64,000 nt of DNA from Amarolinea aalborgensis. Lineage in GTDB: Bacteria; Chloroflexota; Anaerolineae; SSC4; Amarolineaceae. This document shows, in pieces, positions 51,633-59,623 of the stretch. The notes beneath the pieces are model-generated. The model did not search any database, had not been told where the DNA came from, and saw only the letters and a program-made list of their open reading frames with translations. How positions within the stretch are numbered: the first letter of the stretch is position 1; each line of letters starts with the position of its first letter. Position numbers and translations under genes: made by a program. The DNA lies in contig NZ_UETR01000018.1 in assembly GCF_900491745.1 (NCBI RefSeq), positions 1 through 64,000 on the forward strand, read 5' to 3'.

Positions 51633-52337
51633 TGTCCACGAATCCCTGCGAGGGTTGGTTGTCATAGAACCAACCTTGCGAAGGCCCGCCGGGTAAGGGG
51701 CTGGCGTTGGAGAGACCGATTTCGGTTTGCCCGATGATGTCTGGCGCAGTCAGCCCTCGCAAGGGGATGGCGCGGCCGTCCCCCTCGCAGGGCTGCGACG
51801 AGCTGCCAAACTTAGAGGCGCGCAACGCCGCCGCGCGCCGCCGAACTGATGTCCACGAATCCCTGCGAGGGTTGGTCGCCGCAGGGTCAACCTTGCGAAG
51901 GCCCGCCGGGTAAGGGGCTGGCGCCGGAGAGACCGATTTCGGCTTGCCCGATGATGTCTGGCGCAGTCAGCCTTCGTAAGGGGATGGCGCGGCCGTCCCC
52001 CTCGCAGGGCTGCGACGAGCTGCCAAACTTAGAGGCGCGCAACGCCGCCGCGCGCCACCGAACTGATGTCCACGAATCCCTGCGAGGGTTGGTCGCCGCA
52101 GGGTCAACCTTGCGAAGGCCCGCCGGGTAAGGGGCTGGCGCCGGAGAGACCGATTTCGGCTTGCCCGATGATGTCTGGCGCAGTCAGCCTTCGCAAGGGG
52201 ATGGCGCGGCCGTCCCCCTCGCAGGGCTGCGACGAGCTGCCAAACTCAGAGGCGCGCAACGTCGCCGCGCGCCGTCTAACTGATGTCCACGAATCCCTGC
52301 GAGGGTTGGTCGCCGCAGGGTCAACCTTGCGAAGGCC
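51620..52337. repeat. 217-bp tandem repeat array, 3.3 copies
   Basis: Units start at about 51630, 51847, 52064 and 52281 (partial) with tgatgtccacgaatccctgc. Copies two and three are nearly identical and the first slightly diverged. Each unit carries inverted motifs such as CCCTGCGAGGGTTGG / CAACCTTGCGAAGG and CCCTCGCAAGGGG / CCCCCTCGCAGGG that can fold. The array fills the whole 688-bp convergent gap, begins at the stop of the isomerase gene and ends inside the last codons of folK-folP. Short frames inside it are repeat artefacts. Confidence 0.92.
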
Positions 52338-53775
52338 TCAACCATAATGGTCTCACGATAGCATCGGTCATACGCGCCACGCGCGCCATCGGCAGCACGT
52401 CGTGCACGCGCACGATGTCCGCGCCGCGCACGATGCTGACCGCCACCGCGGCCGCCGTGCCTTCGACGCGCTGGTCGGGCGGCAGGTTGAGGGTGTAGCC
52501 AATGAAGGATTTGCGCGACGGCCCCACCAGCACCGGAAAGCCCATCGCCTTGATGGCGTCGGTGCGGTTGAGCAGCGCAAGATTCTGCTCGCGGGTCTTG
52601 CCAAAGCCGATGCCAGGGTCCAGGATGATCTGGTCATCGCGAATCCCCGCCTGGCGCGCCAACGCCACCGAAAACGCCAATTCCTGCTGAATGTCGCCCA
52701 GGAGATCGTTGTACTGCACACCGACATAGCGTCCGCCCAGGCGGGCTTCCTGGCTGGCGTCTTTGGGCTGGCTGCGATTGTGCATCAACACCACGGGCAC
52801 GCGCGCCTGTGCAATCACGGCCGCCAGGTCAGGATCGAGCCGCAAACCCCAGACATCGTTCACCACGCGTGCGCCGGCCTGCAGCGCCGCCGCGGCCACC
52901 ACGGCTTTGCTGGTATCCACGGAGATCGGCAGCGGGACGCGCGCAGCCAGGCCTTCAATCACCGGCAGAATGCGCTGCATTTCAGTCTGCGCGTCCACCG
53001 GGCTGGAGCCGGGGCGGGTGCTTTCACCGCCGACATCGAGAATGTCCGCGCCCTCCGCGTAGAAGCGTTCGCCCTGGCTGATCGCGGCTTCGATCCAGGC
53101 GGCCGCATCCGCATCTGTGCGCGCCAGGCCATCGCCCGAAAAACTGTCGGGCGTGGCATTGATGATGCCCATGACGTAGGTGCGGCGGCCCCAGGCAAAA
53201 GGCGCAGCCTGCGCCGGCCGCCAGGCAAAGGGATTGAGGGGCGCCGCTTCGGCGGCGAGGTCAATCGAGCCAACCGCCATGATGGCGTCACGGTTCACCT
53301 GGCTAAGCAGATGGTCTATCGTGACCCCGAGGAGAGGATGAACGACGTGCGGCGCGATCTCGGCCAGCGGTACTAATACGAAGGCCCGTTCGTGTAGCCG
53401 CGGATGCGGCAACACCAGGGCCTCGCTGTCGTGCACCAGGTTGTTGTACTCAAGGTTGTTGTACACCAGGTCATTGTACAGCAGGATGTCAATGTCAATC
53501 AGCCGCGGCCCGTAGCGTTCCGCCGGCTGGCGTCCCATGCCCTGCTCGATCTGCTTGGCAAAGGCCAGCAGCGCGCCTGGCGTCAAGGCGGTCGCGCCGC
53601 GCAGCGCCAGGTTGTAAAAGGCTGGCTGCTCGGTCACGCCCCAGGGCGGCGTTTCGTAGACCGAGGAGAGCGCTTCGATGGCCACCGCCTGGCCGAGGCG
53701 CTGCAAGGCTTGCACCAGGTTGGCGCGGCGGTCGCCCAGGTTGCTGCCGAGGGCCAGGAAAACAGAAGCCGCCAT
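52321..53775 (-). CDS. folKP: Bifunctional HPPK-DHPS (FolK-FolP fusion)
   Basis: 484 residues. Residues ~1-165 are 6-hydroxymethyl-dihydropterin pyrophosphokinase: FLALGSNLGDRRANL, VYETPPWG, RYGPRLIDIDILLYND and LPHPRLHERAFVLVPL. Residues ~205-480 are dihydropteroate synthase: YVMGIINATPDSFSGDG, GADILDVGGESTRPGS, SVDTSKAVVAAAAL, VVNDVWGL, LDPGIGFGKT, VGPSRKSFIG and RVHDV. The two consecutive steps of folate synthesis are thus fused. An insert repeats YNDLVYNNLEYNNLVHD in the HPPK part. ATG lies 4 nt after the lexA stop. The last codons (RPSQG) are encoded by the neighbouring tandem array. Confidence 0.95.
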   Translation of the reverse strand: MAASVFLALGSNLGDRRANLVQALQRLGQAVAIEALSSVYETPPWGVTEQPAFYNLALRGATALTPGALLAFAKQIEQGMGRQPAERYGPRLIDIDILLYNDLVYNNLEYNNLVHDSEALVLPHPRLHERAFVLVPLAEIAPHVVHPLLGVTIDHLLSQVNRDAIMAVGSIDLAAEAAPLNPFAWRPAQAAPFAWGRRTYVMGIINATPDSFSGDGLARTDADAAAWIEAAISQGERFYAEGADILDVGGESTRPGSSPVDAQTEMQRILPVIEGLAARVPLPISVDTSKAVVAAAALQAGARVVNDVWGLRLDPDLAAVIAQARVPVVLMHNRSQPKDASQEARLGGRYVGVQYNDLLGDIQQELAFSVALARQAGIRDDQIILDPGIGFGKTREQNLALLNRTDAIKAMGFPVLVGPSRKSFIGYTLNLPPDQRVEGTAAAVAVSIVRGADIVRVHDVLPMARVARMTDAIVRPLWLRPSQG

Positions 53776-53779
53776 CGGC

Positions 53780-54433
53780 CTAGTCCAATTGGCGGATGAT
53801 GGCAATCACCTTGCCCTGGATCTCCACCTGGTCCGCGGGGAAGATCAACGGCGCGTAGGCCGGATTGGCCGGCTGCAGGCGTACGTTGCGGCCCTCGCGG
53901 TAGAAATACTTCAACGTGGTTTCGCTGCGCTCTGGCAGCCAGGCCGCGACCATTTCACCGCTCTCCGCGACGCGCTGGCTGCGCAGCACGACCAGGTCGC
54001 CGTCATGCACGAGCGCGTCAATCATCGAGTCGCCGCGTACGCGCAGGGCATAGACATTCTCCGGCTCGCGCACGATGTCGCGGGTCAGCTCGATGGTGTC
54101 GGTGACTACGGGCGCCTCCGCCAGGTCGGGCCGCATGATGGGCGCGCCCGCGGTGATCGTGCCGTAGAGCGGGACGCGCACGCCCGTGGCGCTGAGGAGC
54201 ACATCCACCGGCTCGTGGCGCAGACGAATGCCCCGCGAGCTCTTGGCGTCGCGTTCGAGAATGCCGAATTCAGCCAGCTTGGACAGGTTATACTTCACCA
54301 CGGAGGTGGAACTGATGTCGGCGGCCTCGCCAATCTCCCGAATGGTGGGTGGGTAGCTGTATTCGCTGATGTAATGGTGAATGAAATCAACGATACGCTG
54401 TTGACGTTGTGACAGATTGATGGACAGACTCAT
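53780..54433 (-). CDS. lexA: SOS repressor LexA
   Basis: 217 residues. Winged-helix DNA-binding domain (QRQQRIVDFIHHYISEYSYP, PPTIREIGEAADISSTSVVKYNL), then the S24 peptidase. Self-cleavage site Ala95-Gly96 (TITAGAPI), catalytic Ser136 (GDSMIDA) and Lys175 (TTLKYF) are all present. Represses DNA-damage genes and is cleaved with RecA filaments. The folKP gene follows after 4 nt. A site resembling the Gram-positive SOS box lies at its own transcription start, consistent with autoregulation. Confidence 0.96.
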   Translation of the reverse strand: MSLSINLSQRQQRIVDFIHHYISEYSYPPTIREIGEAADISSTSVVKYNLSKLAEFGILERDAKSSRGIRLRHEPVDVLLSATGVRVPLYGTITAGAPIMRPDLAEAPVVTDTIELTRDIVREPENVYALRVRGDSMIDALVHDGDLVVLRSQRVAESGEMVAAWLPERSETTLKYFYREGRNVRLQPANPAYAPLIFPADQVEIQGKVIAIIRQLD

Positions 54434-54493
54434 CGTGCCTCCTTGTGACCCGCATGGCGCCGCTGGATGGGCGCTTCTATAACGGTTAGCAAT

Positions 54494-54540
54494 AGAAAAT
54501 GTGTTCGTATCTATTGTAGCACGATTGTTCTATCTGTCAA
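54494..54540 (-). promoter_or_regulatory. lexA promoter with LexA-box-like operator
   Basis: Minus strand TTGACA (54535-54540), 16-bp spacer, TACAAT (54513-54518). Just downstream CGAACACATTTTCT (54494-54507) matches the Gram-positive/actinobacterial SOS box CGAACATATGTTCG at 11 of 14 positions. Confidence 0.55.
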
Positions 54541-54611
54541 ATTACCCAAAGTATCCCAAATAGCAGGCTTTTATCCCAAAGTCCGCAGGTCAAGCTTATC
54601 AAGGTGGACTT

Positions 54612-56057
54612 TCACTGGCAGGGTACTGGCCAGGGGCCGAGTGTGCAGAGAGAGCGACCGAAGAAGGTCGCCGTGGCCGAAAAACTGCGCAAGCGCACCG
54701 CGGTCGGCGCGCCCACGCAGACTTCGGGGCTGTAGGCGCTCCACCATTCGTTGGCAAAATAGAAAATGGGCCGCGCCGTGAACGTGCGCACAACGAAACA
54801 ATAGAGATTCGCGGGCGGCAGATCAGCGGCCGCATAATGGTCGGTCGCCCTGTCAGGCGTCGTGCCATGCACCACATAAGGCCCGCCGGGCGCTGTCGCA
54901 TAATTGACCTCATAAAAGCCTTCTTCCCACCACAGGTGCGGAATCGGCGTCCAGGTCAGGGTTACGCTTTGGCTGGCGACCAGGGTGGCCTGTACATTGC
55001 TCGGCGGCACCGTCTGGGTGTACTCCCACCCTGGATCCACCGTGTTGAGCCACGCAATCACCGTTGGATCGGTGGGCGTCATCATGTTGTAGTCCACACT
55101 GAGCGACAGGTACGGTGGCTGCATCAGTTCAGCCGGAACCTCGCCCGACAACTGATTGTCGCTTAGTTCGAGTCCGCCCAGACTGCTCATGTTAGCCAGT
55201 TCGGGTGGAATCGAGCCGCTCAGATGATTGCTGGACAGGATCACGTCATGAACGTTGGTGAGTTGACCCAGTTCCGGAGGGATCGGTCCGCTCAAGTGAT
55301 TGGAGTTTAGAGAGAGGTATTCCAGGTTGGTCAGATTCCCGAATGTGGCCGGAATGGCGCCTTGCAGCTGGTTGCGATAGAGCAAGAGCGAATGTAGATT
55401 GTGCAGATTGCCCAGTTCGGGGGGAAGCTCTCCGCTCATAAAGCACAACTCGATCGCAAGGAGTTCCAGGTTGGGCAGGTTCCCCAGGGTTGGCGGAATC
55501 GGTCCGCTCAGCAGATTCTCGGAGAGTGCAAGCTCCTGCAGATTCACCAGGTTGCCCAATTCTGGCGGGATCGAGCCGCTCAGGTGACTATTGGCTAAGC
55601 TCAGGCGGTTGAGGTTCTTCAAGTTGCCCAAAGTGGCTGGAATGTTGCCAGTGAGTCCAGTACCATACAACCGGAGTACGTACAGTCCGGTCAGGTCACC
55701 CAATTCTGGCGGCAGGGCGCCTTGTATGTTTCTCCCTCCGAGGACGAGCAAGCCAACGCGCCCCTCGACGCAGGTTACTCCGCCCCAGGTGCAAGGAGTG
55801 TTCGTCTGCAGCCAACCCAAGGAACTTCCCCACTGCACGCCGTTGGTGCTGTTGTACAAAGCCACGAGCGCCTGACAATCGGCAAGCGGAATCTGGGTCA
55901 CCTCCTTGCAGGAGAAATCGTGCGGCGTTGCCTCAGAAGGTACATCACCCGCATGGGCGAGCCCTACCGTGACCAGGAGCACCGCCAGGCATGAGATCGC
56001 GACCGCGATGATCTTGATCGCGAATCGCCCTTGCTCCGTGTTGTTCGTATCTGTCAT
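54612..56057 (-). CDS. Secreted plant-type leucine-rich repeat protein
   Basis: 481 residues. Signal peptide (IKIIAVAISCLAVLLVTVGLAHA), an LRRNT-like cap with Cys residues (DCQALVALYNSTNGVQW, CTWGGVTC), then about nine 24-residue LRRs of the plant class (LxxLxLxxNxLSGPIPPELGNLxN). A fibronectin-like domain follows (PPSNVQATLVASQSVTLTWTPI), and a tail. Plant-type extracellular LRRs in bacteria usually mediate binding; the ligand is unknown. Start M at 56057 with GGAGG 6 nt upstream; an adjacent ATG at 56060 is equivalent. The tail ends LCTLGPWPVPCQ without anchor. Confidence 0.88.
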   Translation of the reverse strand: MTDTNNTEQGRFAIKIIAVAISCLAVLLVTVGLAHAGDVPSEATPHDFSCKEVTQIPLADCQALVALYNSTNGVQWGSSLGWLQTNTPCTWGGVTCVEGRVGLLVLGGRNIQGALPPELGDLTGLYVLRLYGTGLTGNIPATLGNLKNLNRLSLANSHLSGSIPPELGNLVNLQELALSENLLSGPIPPTLGNLPNLELLAIELCFMSGELPPELGNLHNLHSLLLYRNQLQGAIPATFGNLTNLEYLSLNSNHLSGPIPPELGQLTNVHDVILSSNHLSGSIPPELANMSSLGGLELSDNQLSGEVPAELMQPPYLSLSVDYNMMTPTDPTVIAWLNTVDPGWEYTQTVPPSNVQATLVASQSVTLTWTPIPHLWWEEGFYEVNYATAPGGPYVVHGTTPDRATDHYAAADLPPANLYCFVVRTFTARPIFYFANEWWSAYSPEVCVGAPTAVRLRSFSATATFFGRSLCTLGPWPVPCQ

Positions 56058-56060
56058 CAT

Positions 56061-56427
56061 CGGCCTCCATGACCTCTCCATAGCGATTGATTCGATTATT
56101 CGATGAACGCAAGCGGGAGTGGAAAAGCGAAATCAACACGGTGGGAATCCTGTGTGTCCAATCTGTGCGGAAACAAAAAAGCCGCTTCAATGCCAGGTGA
56201 ACGACCAGCATTTGCAGCGACCTCCGGGACTCTTTCACCGCTGTCAGGGTCACAGCACGACAAAAGAATAAGCGTAAAAAACTGTCTCAATTTTACTCAA
56301 CCCGCCAACGATACGCCATGATAAGCATCATGTCGGCTCTGATTGTATGGCGCTGGCGCGGACAGAGCAACTATACCGATGCCCATAATCGTGATGATTG
56401 TGCGATCCCGCCATCCCGCCGACTCGA
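56061..56427. other. Divergent intergenic region
   Basis: Between the LRR gene and rsfS. It holds no supported gene or RNA; AT-rich stretch at 56265-56300 may contain the LRR promoter. Confidence 0.4.
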
Positions 56428-56456
56428 TTGCACAAAGCCGCGCTTTATGCTACAAT
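56428..56456 (+). promoter_or_regulatory. Promoter of rsfS
   Basis: TTGCAC, 17-bp spacer, TACAAT with upstream TGC (extended -10). Confidence 0.65.
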
Positions 56457-56501
56457 CGCATTAAGATTTTATGTACGTCTTATGTGACAGGAGGTTGATT
56501 T

Positions 56502-56846
56502 CTGAACTCAACGACATTTGCTCGCCATTTGGTGGAGCTGGCTGCGGACAAGCAGGCTGAGGATATTGTGCTGCTAGACCTGGCGAAGGTGTCCGTGCTG
56601 GCCGATTACTTTATTATTGCGACGGCAAACTCCGAACGGCAGATCAAGGCCATCACCGATTATGCCCAGGCGGAGAGCGAAAAGGACGACCGTAAGGCCC
56701 TGCACGTGGAGGGCGACACCAATTCGGGCTGGGTGCTGCTCGATTACGGGGATGTGGTCGTGCACGTGATGTCGCCCACGCAGCGCGCCTACTACCGGCT
56801 GGAAGAGTTGTGGCGACAGGCGCCGATGGTGCTGAAGATACAGTAG
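56502..56846 (+). CDS. rsfS: Ribosomal silencing factor RsfS (Iojap/DUF143)
   Basis: 114 residues if started at the CTG at 56502. Binds ribosomal protein L14 and blocks subunit joining under starvation. The family core DKQAEDIVLLDLAKVSVLADYFIIATANSERQIKAI, HVEGDTNSGWVLLDYGDVVVHVM and YYRLEELW is complete. The start is odd: the frame has no ATG; a perfect AGGAGG (56489-56494) lies 7 nt before CTG and 27 nt further in is TTG (56529) then GTG (56532), neither with a binding site. Family proteins usually have about 10 residues before the core, which favours CTG or a nearby non-AUG codon. A terminator lies 215 nt downstream. Confidence 0.9.
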   Translation: MNSTTFARHLVELAADKQAEDIVLLDLAKVSVLADYFIIATANSERQIKAITDYAQAESEKDDRKALHVEGDTNSGWVLLDYGDVVVHVMSPTQRAYYRLEELWRQAPMVLKIQ

Positions 56847-57061
56847 GCGTTCATCACGCCTGTCTCCTGGTAGGCCTTGTGGGATAGTGCTGCCTCTCTT
56901 GCGCCTGTGGGCAAACCGTCTGATCTTCGTGTCATAGGCGCCATTCAGCCGTGAAGCCGACGAGATAGAATCGGTTGGACTTCACGCTCGCATTCGATAG
57001 TCCCAGGACTGGGGCATCGCTGCCATCATCATAGCACTGCCTTCCGTGAAGAGCACGTCAA

Positions 57062-57100
57062 CCGCAGTCTTTCAGAGAGAAGACTGCGGCTTTGTTGTTT
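57062..57100 (+). terminator. Intrinsic terminator
   Basis: CCGCAGTCTT, 8-nt loop, AAGACTGCGG, then CTTTGTTGTTTT. It probably ends the rsfS transcript; the 215 nt between rsfS and the hairpin contain nothing recognised. Confidence 0.8.
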
Positions 57101-57336
57101 TCCACGTTTCCAATTAACGCACCCTCCCTTGAGCGCCTTTGGGCAGAAGCCGGCTTTACGCCGAATCCGGCTTAGCGCGACGCCATCCTGCATATCGCCC
57201 AGCACGTACCTGCACGCGGCCAGCCAAGTAGCGGGGGTCCGCTTTCGGGAGTATTTCGACGATTTCGGCGATGATGTGAAGCAGGGGTGCTGGTCACAAT
57301 CGTCGAGCCGCTGATGCTGCGGTTGCGGTCTATTGG
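57101..57336. other. Spacer, no gene recognised
   Basis: Short frames exist on both strands, but none shows a family or a ribosome binding site. Confidence 0.35.
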
Positions 57337-57365
57337 TTGACTTATCGGACGTTCCGCGTGATAAT
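57337..57365 (+). promoter_or_regulatory. Promoter of the AAA-ATPase/DUF4276 pair
   Basis: TTGACT, 17-bp spacer, GATAAT, about 48 nt before the ATG, which has GAGGAGAG upstream. Confidence 0.6.
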
Positions 57366-57413
57366 GAGCAACCAGTGGTTTCACCCCGTTTTGGACTGTG
57401 AGGAGAGGCTTCG

Positions 57414-58916
57414 ATGCTGACACGACTCAAGGTCTCTGGATTTAAGAACCTGGTTGACGTAGACTTGCGTTTTGGCCCGTTTACGTGTGCGGCCGGAGCC
57501 AACGGCACTGGCAAGTCCAATCTGTTCGACGCAATTCAGTTTCTCAGTAAACTGGCCGGAGATACGCTGCTCAACGCGGCGCTGGCAGTACGCTCCGAAG
57601 GGGGACGCACGGCTGATGTGCGCAATCTGTTCCATCGCATTGGCGACCACTACGCCAGTCAGATGACTTTCGAGACTGAGATGATTGTACCGTTCACCGG
57701 AATTGACGACCTAGGGCAGCGGGCGGAAGCCTCCATTACACTTCTGTGTTACCAGTTGGCCCTGGCCTACCGGGCTGATAGCAGCCTGCCCAGCTTGGGT
57801 TCGCTGGAAATTCTGCACGAAGAACTGACTCATATTAATGTGACCGAGGCGGCCAGTCATCTTCGCTTTCCGCACAAACCGGCGTGGCGACGCTCGGTTG
57901 TCAAAGGCCGGCGTATCGGCGAGTTCATCTCGACGGTCGAAAAAGAAGAGAAACGTATTATCAAGCTGCATCAAGAGGGAACGTCAGGGCGTCCGCGCGA
58001 ATATCTCGCTGCCACGCTGCCACGCACCGTCCTTTCATCGGTCAATGCGATCGAAAGCCCAACTGCCCTGTTGGCGCGGCGCGAAATGCAGTCCTGGCGC
58101 CTGCTGCAGCTCGAACCCTCCGCATTACGCGAGCCTGACGAATACACGGCCTTGCCGCGCTTGGGCGTTGATGGCTCGCACATGCCGGCCACCCTGGATT
58201 ATCTGAAGCGCGCGGCACACAATGGGGGTCTGCCTGGCGGTCACAACGGAGAGTCGCCTATGCTGGATGAATTGGCTGCCCGTCTGTCGGAACTCGTCGA
58301 ACACGTCAAAACCATTCATGTTGATCGGGATGATCGCCGGCAGCTCCTGACCCTGGAAATGACAGATCGCAGCGGCACTTCACTGCCGGCCCGCTCACTA
58401 TCTGACGGGACGCTGCGCTTCCTGGCGTTGGCCGTGCTGGCTCTCGACCCCCGTGAAGAAGGACTGATCTGCCTGGAGGAGCCAGAGAATGGCATCCACC
58501 CTGAGCGTATCCCGGCGATGCTACAGCTTCTACAGGAAATGGCTGTTGATGTGGAGAACGAAGTCGGTGCTGACAACCCGCTGCGACAGGTGATTGTGAA
58601 CACCCATTCGCCCAGCGTGGTCAGCCAGGCGCCTGACGACGCCATCCTGGTTTCGGAGCTGCAAGATGTCGTCACGGCCGGACAAGGGGGGCGGACGGCA
58701 TGTTTTCGATGGCTGCCCGACACCTGGCGCTGTGATGCCGATCCAGGTACACCCCCTGTGGCCCGCGGCGTTTTGTTGGCTTATCTGAACCCGGCGGGTC
58801 GCCCAGACTTCGAACGCGAGCACGGTGCGCCCGATGTGGGCGTTCCCAAGTCGCGTCGCCTGATAGATCGGCCCGATCTTCAACCCTTTCTGCCTGGGAT
58901 GGAAGATCCGAGATGA
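57414..58916 (+). CDS. SMC/ABC-like AAA ATPase (AAA_21 type)
   Basis: 500 residues. N-terminal LKVSGFKNLVDVDLRFGPF leads to Walker A GANGTGKS (28-35). The helical insert spans ~80-310. The ABC signature-like SDGTLRFLALAVL, Walker B EEGLICLEEPENGIHPERIP and the H-loop VIVNTHSPSVVSQ close the domain. This is the OLD/RecF-like ATPase type that pairs with TOPRIM or DUF4276/DUF4435 nuclease-like proteins in phage defence. The next gene overlaps by 4 nt (ATGA) and is such a partner. Own promoter; intact. Confidence 0.85.
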   Translation: MLTRLKVSGFKNLVDVDLRFGPFTCAAGANGTGKSNLFDAIQFLSKLAGDTLLNAALAVRSEGGRTADVRNLFHRIGDHYASQMTFETEMIVPFTGIDDLGQRAEASITLLCYQLALAYRADSSLPSLGSLEILHEELTHINVTEAASHLRFPHKPAWRRSVVKGRRIGEFISTVEKEEKRIIKLHQEGTSGRPREYLAATLPRTVLSSVNAIESPTALLARREMQSWRLLQLEPSALREPDEYTALPRLGVDGSHMPATLDYLKRAAHNGGLPGGHNGESPMLDELAARLSELVEHVKTIHVDRDDRRQLLTLEMTDRSGTSLPARSLSDGTLRFLALAVLALDPREEGLICLEEPENGIHPERIPAMLQLLQEMAVDVENEVGADNPLRQVIVNTHSPSVVSQAPDDAILVSELQDVVTAGQGGRTACFRWLPDTWRCDADPGTPPVARGVLLAYLNPAGRPDFEREHGAPDVGVPKSRRLIDRPDLQPFLPGMEDPR

Positions 58917-59550
58917 GGGATATCACTTTCACGCTCGTGACGGATGGAAGTTCTGATGTGGTCCTGTTACCCATTCTCACCTGGCTGCTGCGGACGAATA
59001 GGGTAGCTCTGCCACTGCAAGGAAGGTGGGCGGATACACGCCGGGCGCGCCTTCCCCAGCGGGTCACGCTAACCGAGAGAATCCGCGTGGCTCTCGATTT
59101 GTATCCCTGTGACCTTCTCTTCGTTCACCGCGATGCCGAACGCGAGCCACGCGAGCGGCGGGTGGCCGAAATCCAGGAGGCGCTCGATTGTTTACCACCC
59201 AACTCGCCCCAACCGACCGCCGTTTGTGTCATACCGGTACGTACGCAAGAGGCGTGGCTTCTGTTCGATGATCTGGCCATCAAGACTGCTGCCGGCAACC
59301 GCAGCTTTCGTGAGAATCTCGATCTTCCCACACTCAAAGACCTGGAGTCGCTGGCGGATCCCAAATCAGTCCTGTACGATTGCCTTCGGCGGCCAGCGGC
59401 TACGTGGGCGGCGTCTCCGCAGCTTTCCGGTGAACCAGCGCGCTCGCCGTGTGGCTGACTTGATCGAGGATTTCTCGCCTCTGCGCCTTGCCTGCTTTCG
59501 GCGCGCTGGAGGCGGATGTTAGAAAGATCGTGACGCGATTTCCTGAGTAG
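58913..59550 (+). pseudogene. DUF4276 (TOPRIM-like) partner protein, frameshifted near its 3' end
   Basis: The in-frame part covers 181 codons (to 59458). Seen motifs: TLVTDGSSDVVLLPIL (acidic first motif), DLLFVHRDAEREP (DxD-like) and IPVRTQEAWLLFDD, the usual DUF4276 pattern. After CLRR the expected end continues in a second frame (GRRLRSFPVNQRARRVADLIEDFSPLR) and then a third (LPAFGALEADVRKIV, stop at 59548-59550). Each break needs an uneven indel (+1 or -2), placed in short homopolymers. Either the gene lost its end or the reads are faulty there. The catalytic-looking N-terminal two thirds are intact. ATGA overlap with the ATPase gene argues for one functional complex. Confidence 0.75.
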
Positions 59551-59623
59551 GGTTGCCGATCTGTATACGTTGGGACTGAACCAGCGACTGGTGCAAGCGC
59601 TGGCGCTGATAGTGTTTCGTGGC

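Noticed and set aside
51620..52337. Possible CRISPR array
   Set aside because: The units are 217 bp and contiguous, with no unique spacers between short repeats; no cas genes.
51707..52498. Four overlapping ~70-93-residue frames with nearly the same sequence
   Set aside because: They are translations of the 217-bp tandem repeat and lack ribosome binding sites.
56960..57000. Possible tRNA-Sec fragment (ggttggacttcacg)
   Set aside because: The anticodon loop does not read TTCAA and no acceptor or T arm of tRNA-Sec can be drawn around it.
57029..57520. Minus-strand 163-codon frame upstream of the AAA ATPase
   Set aside because: It overlaps the ATPase start and promoter, crosses the rsfS terminator and shows no family.
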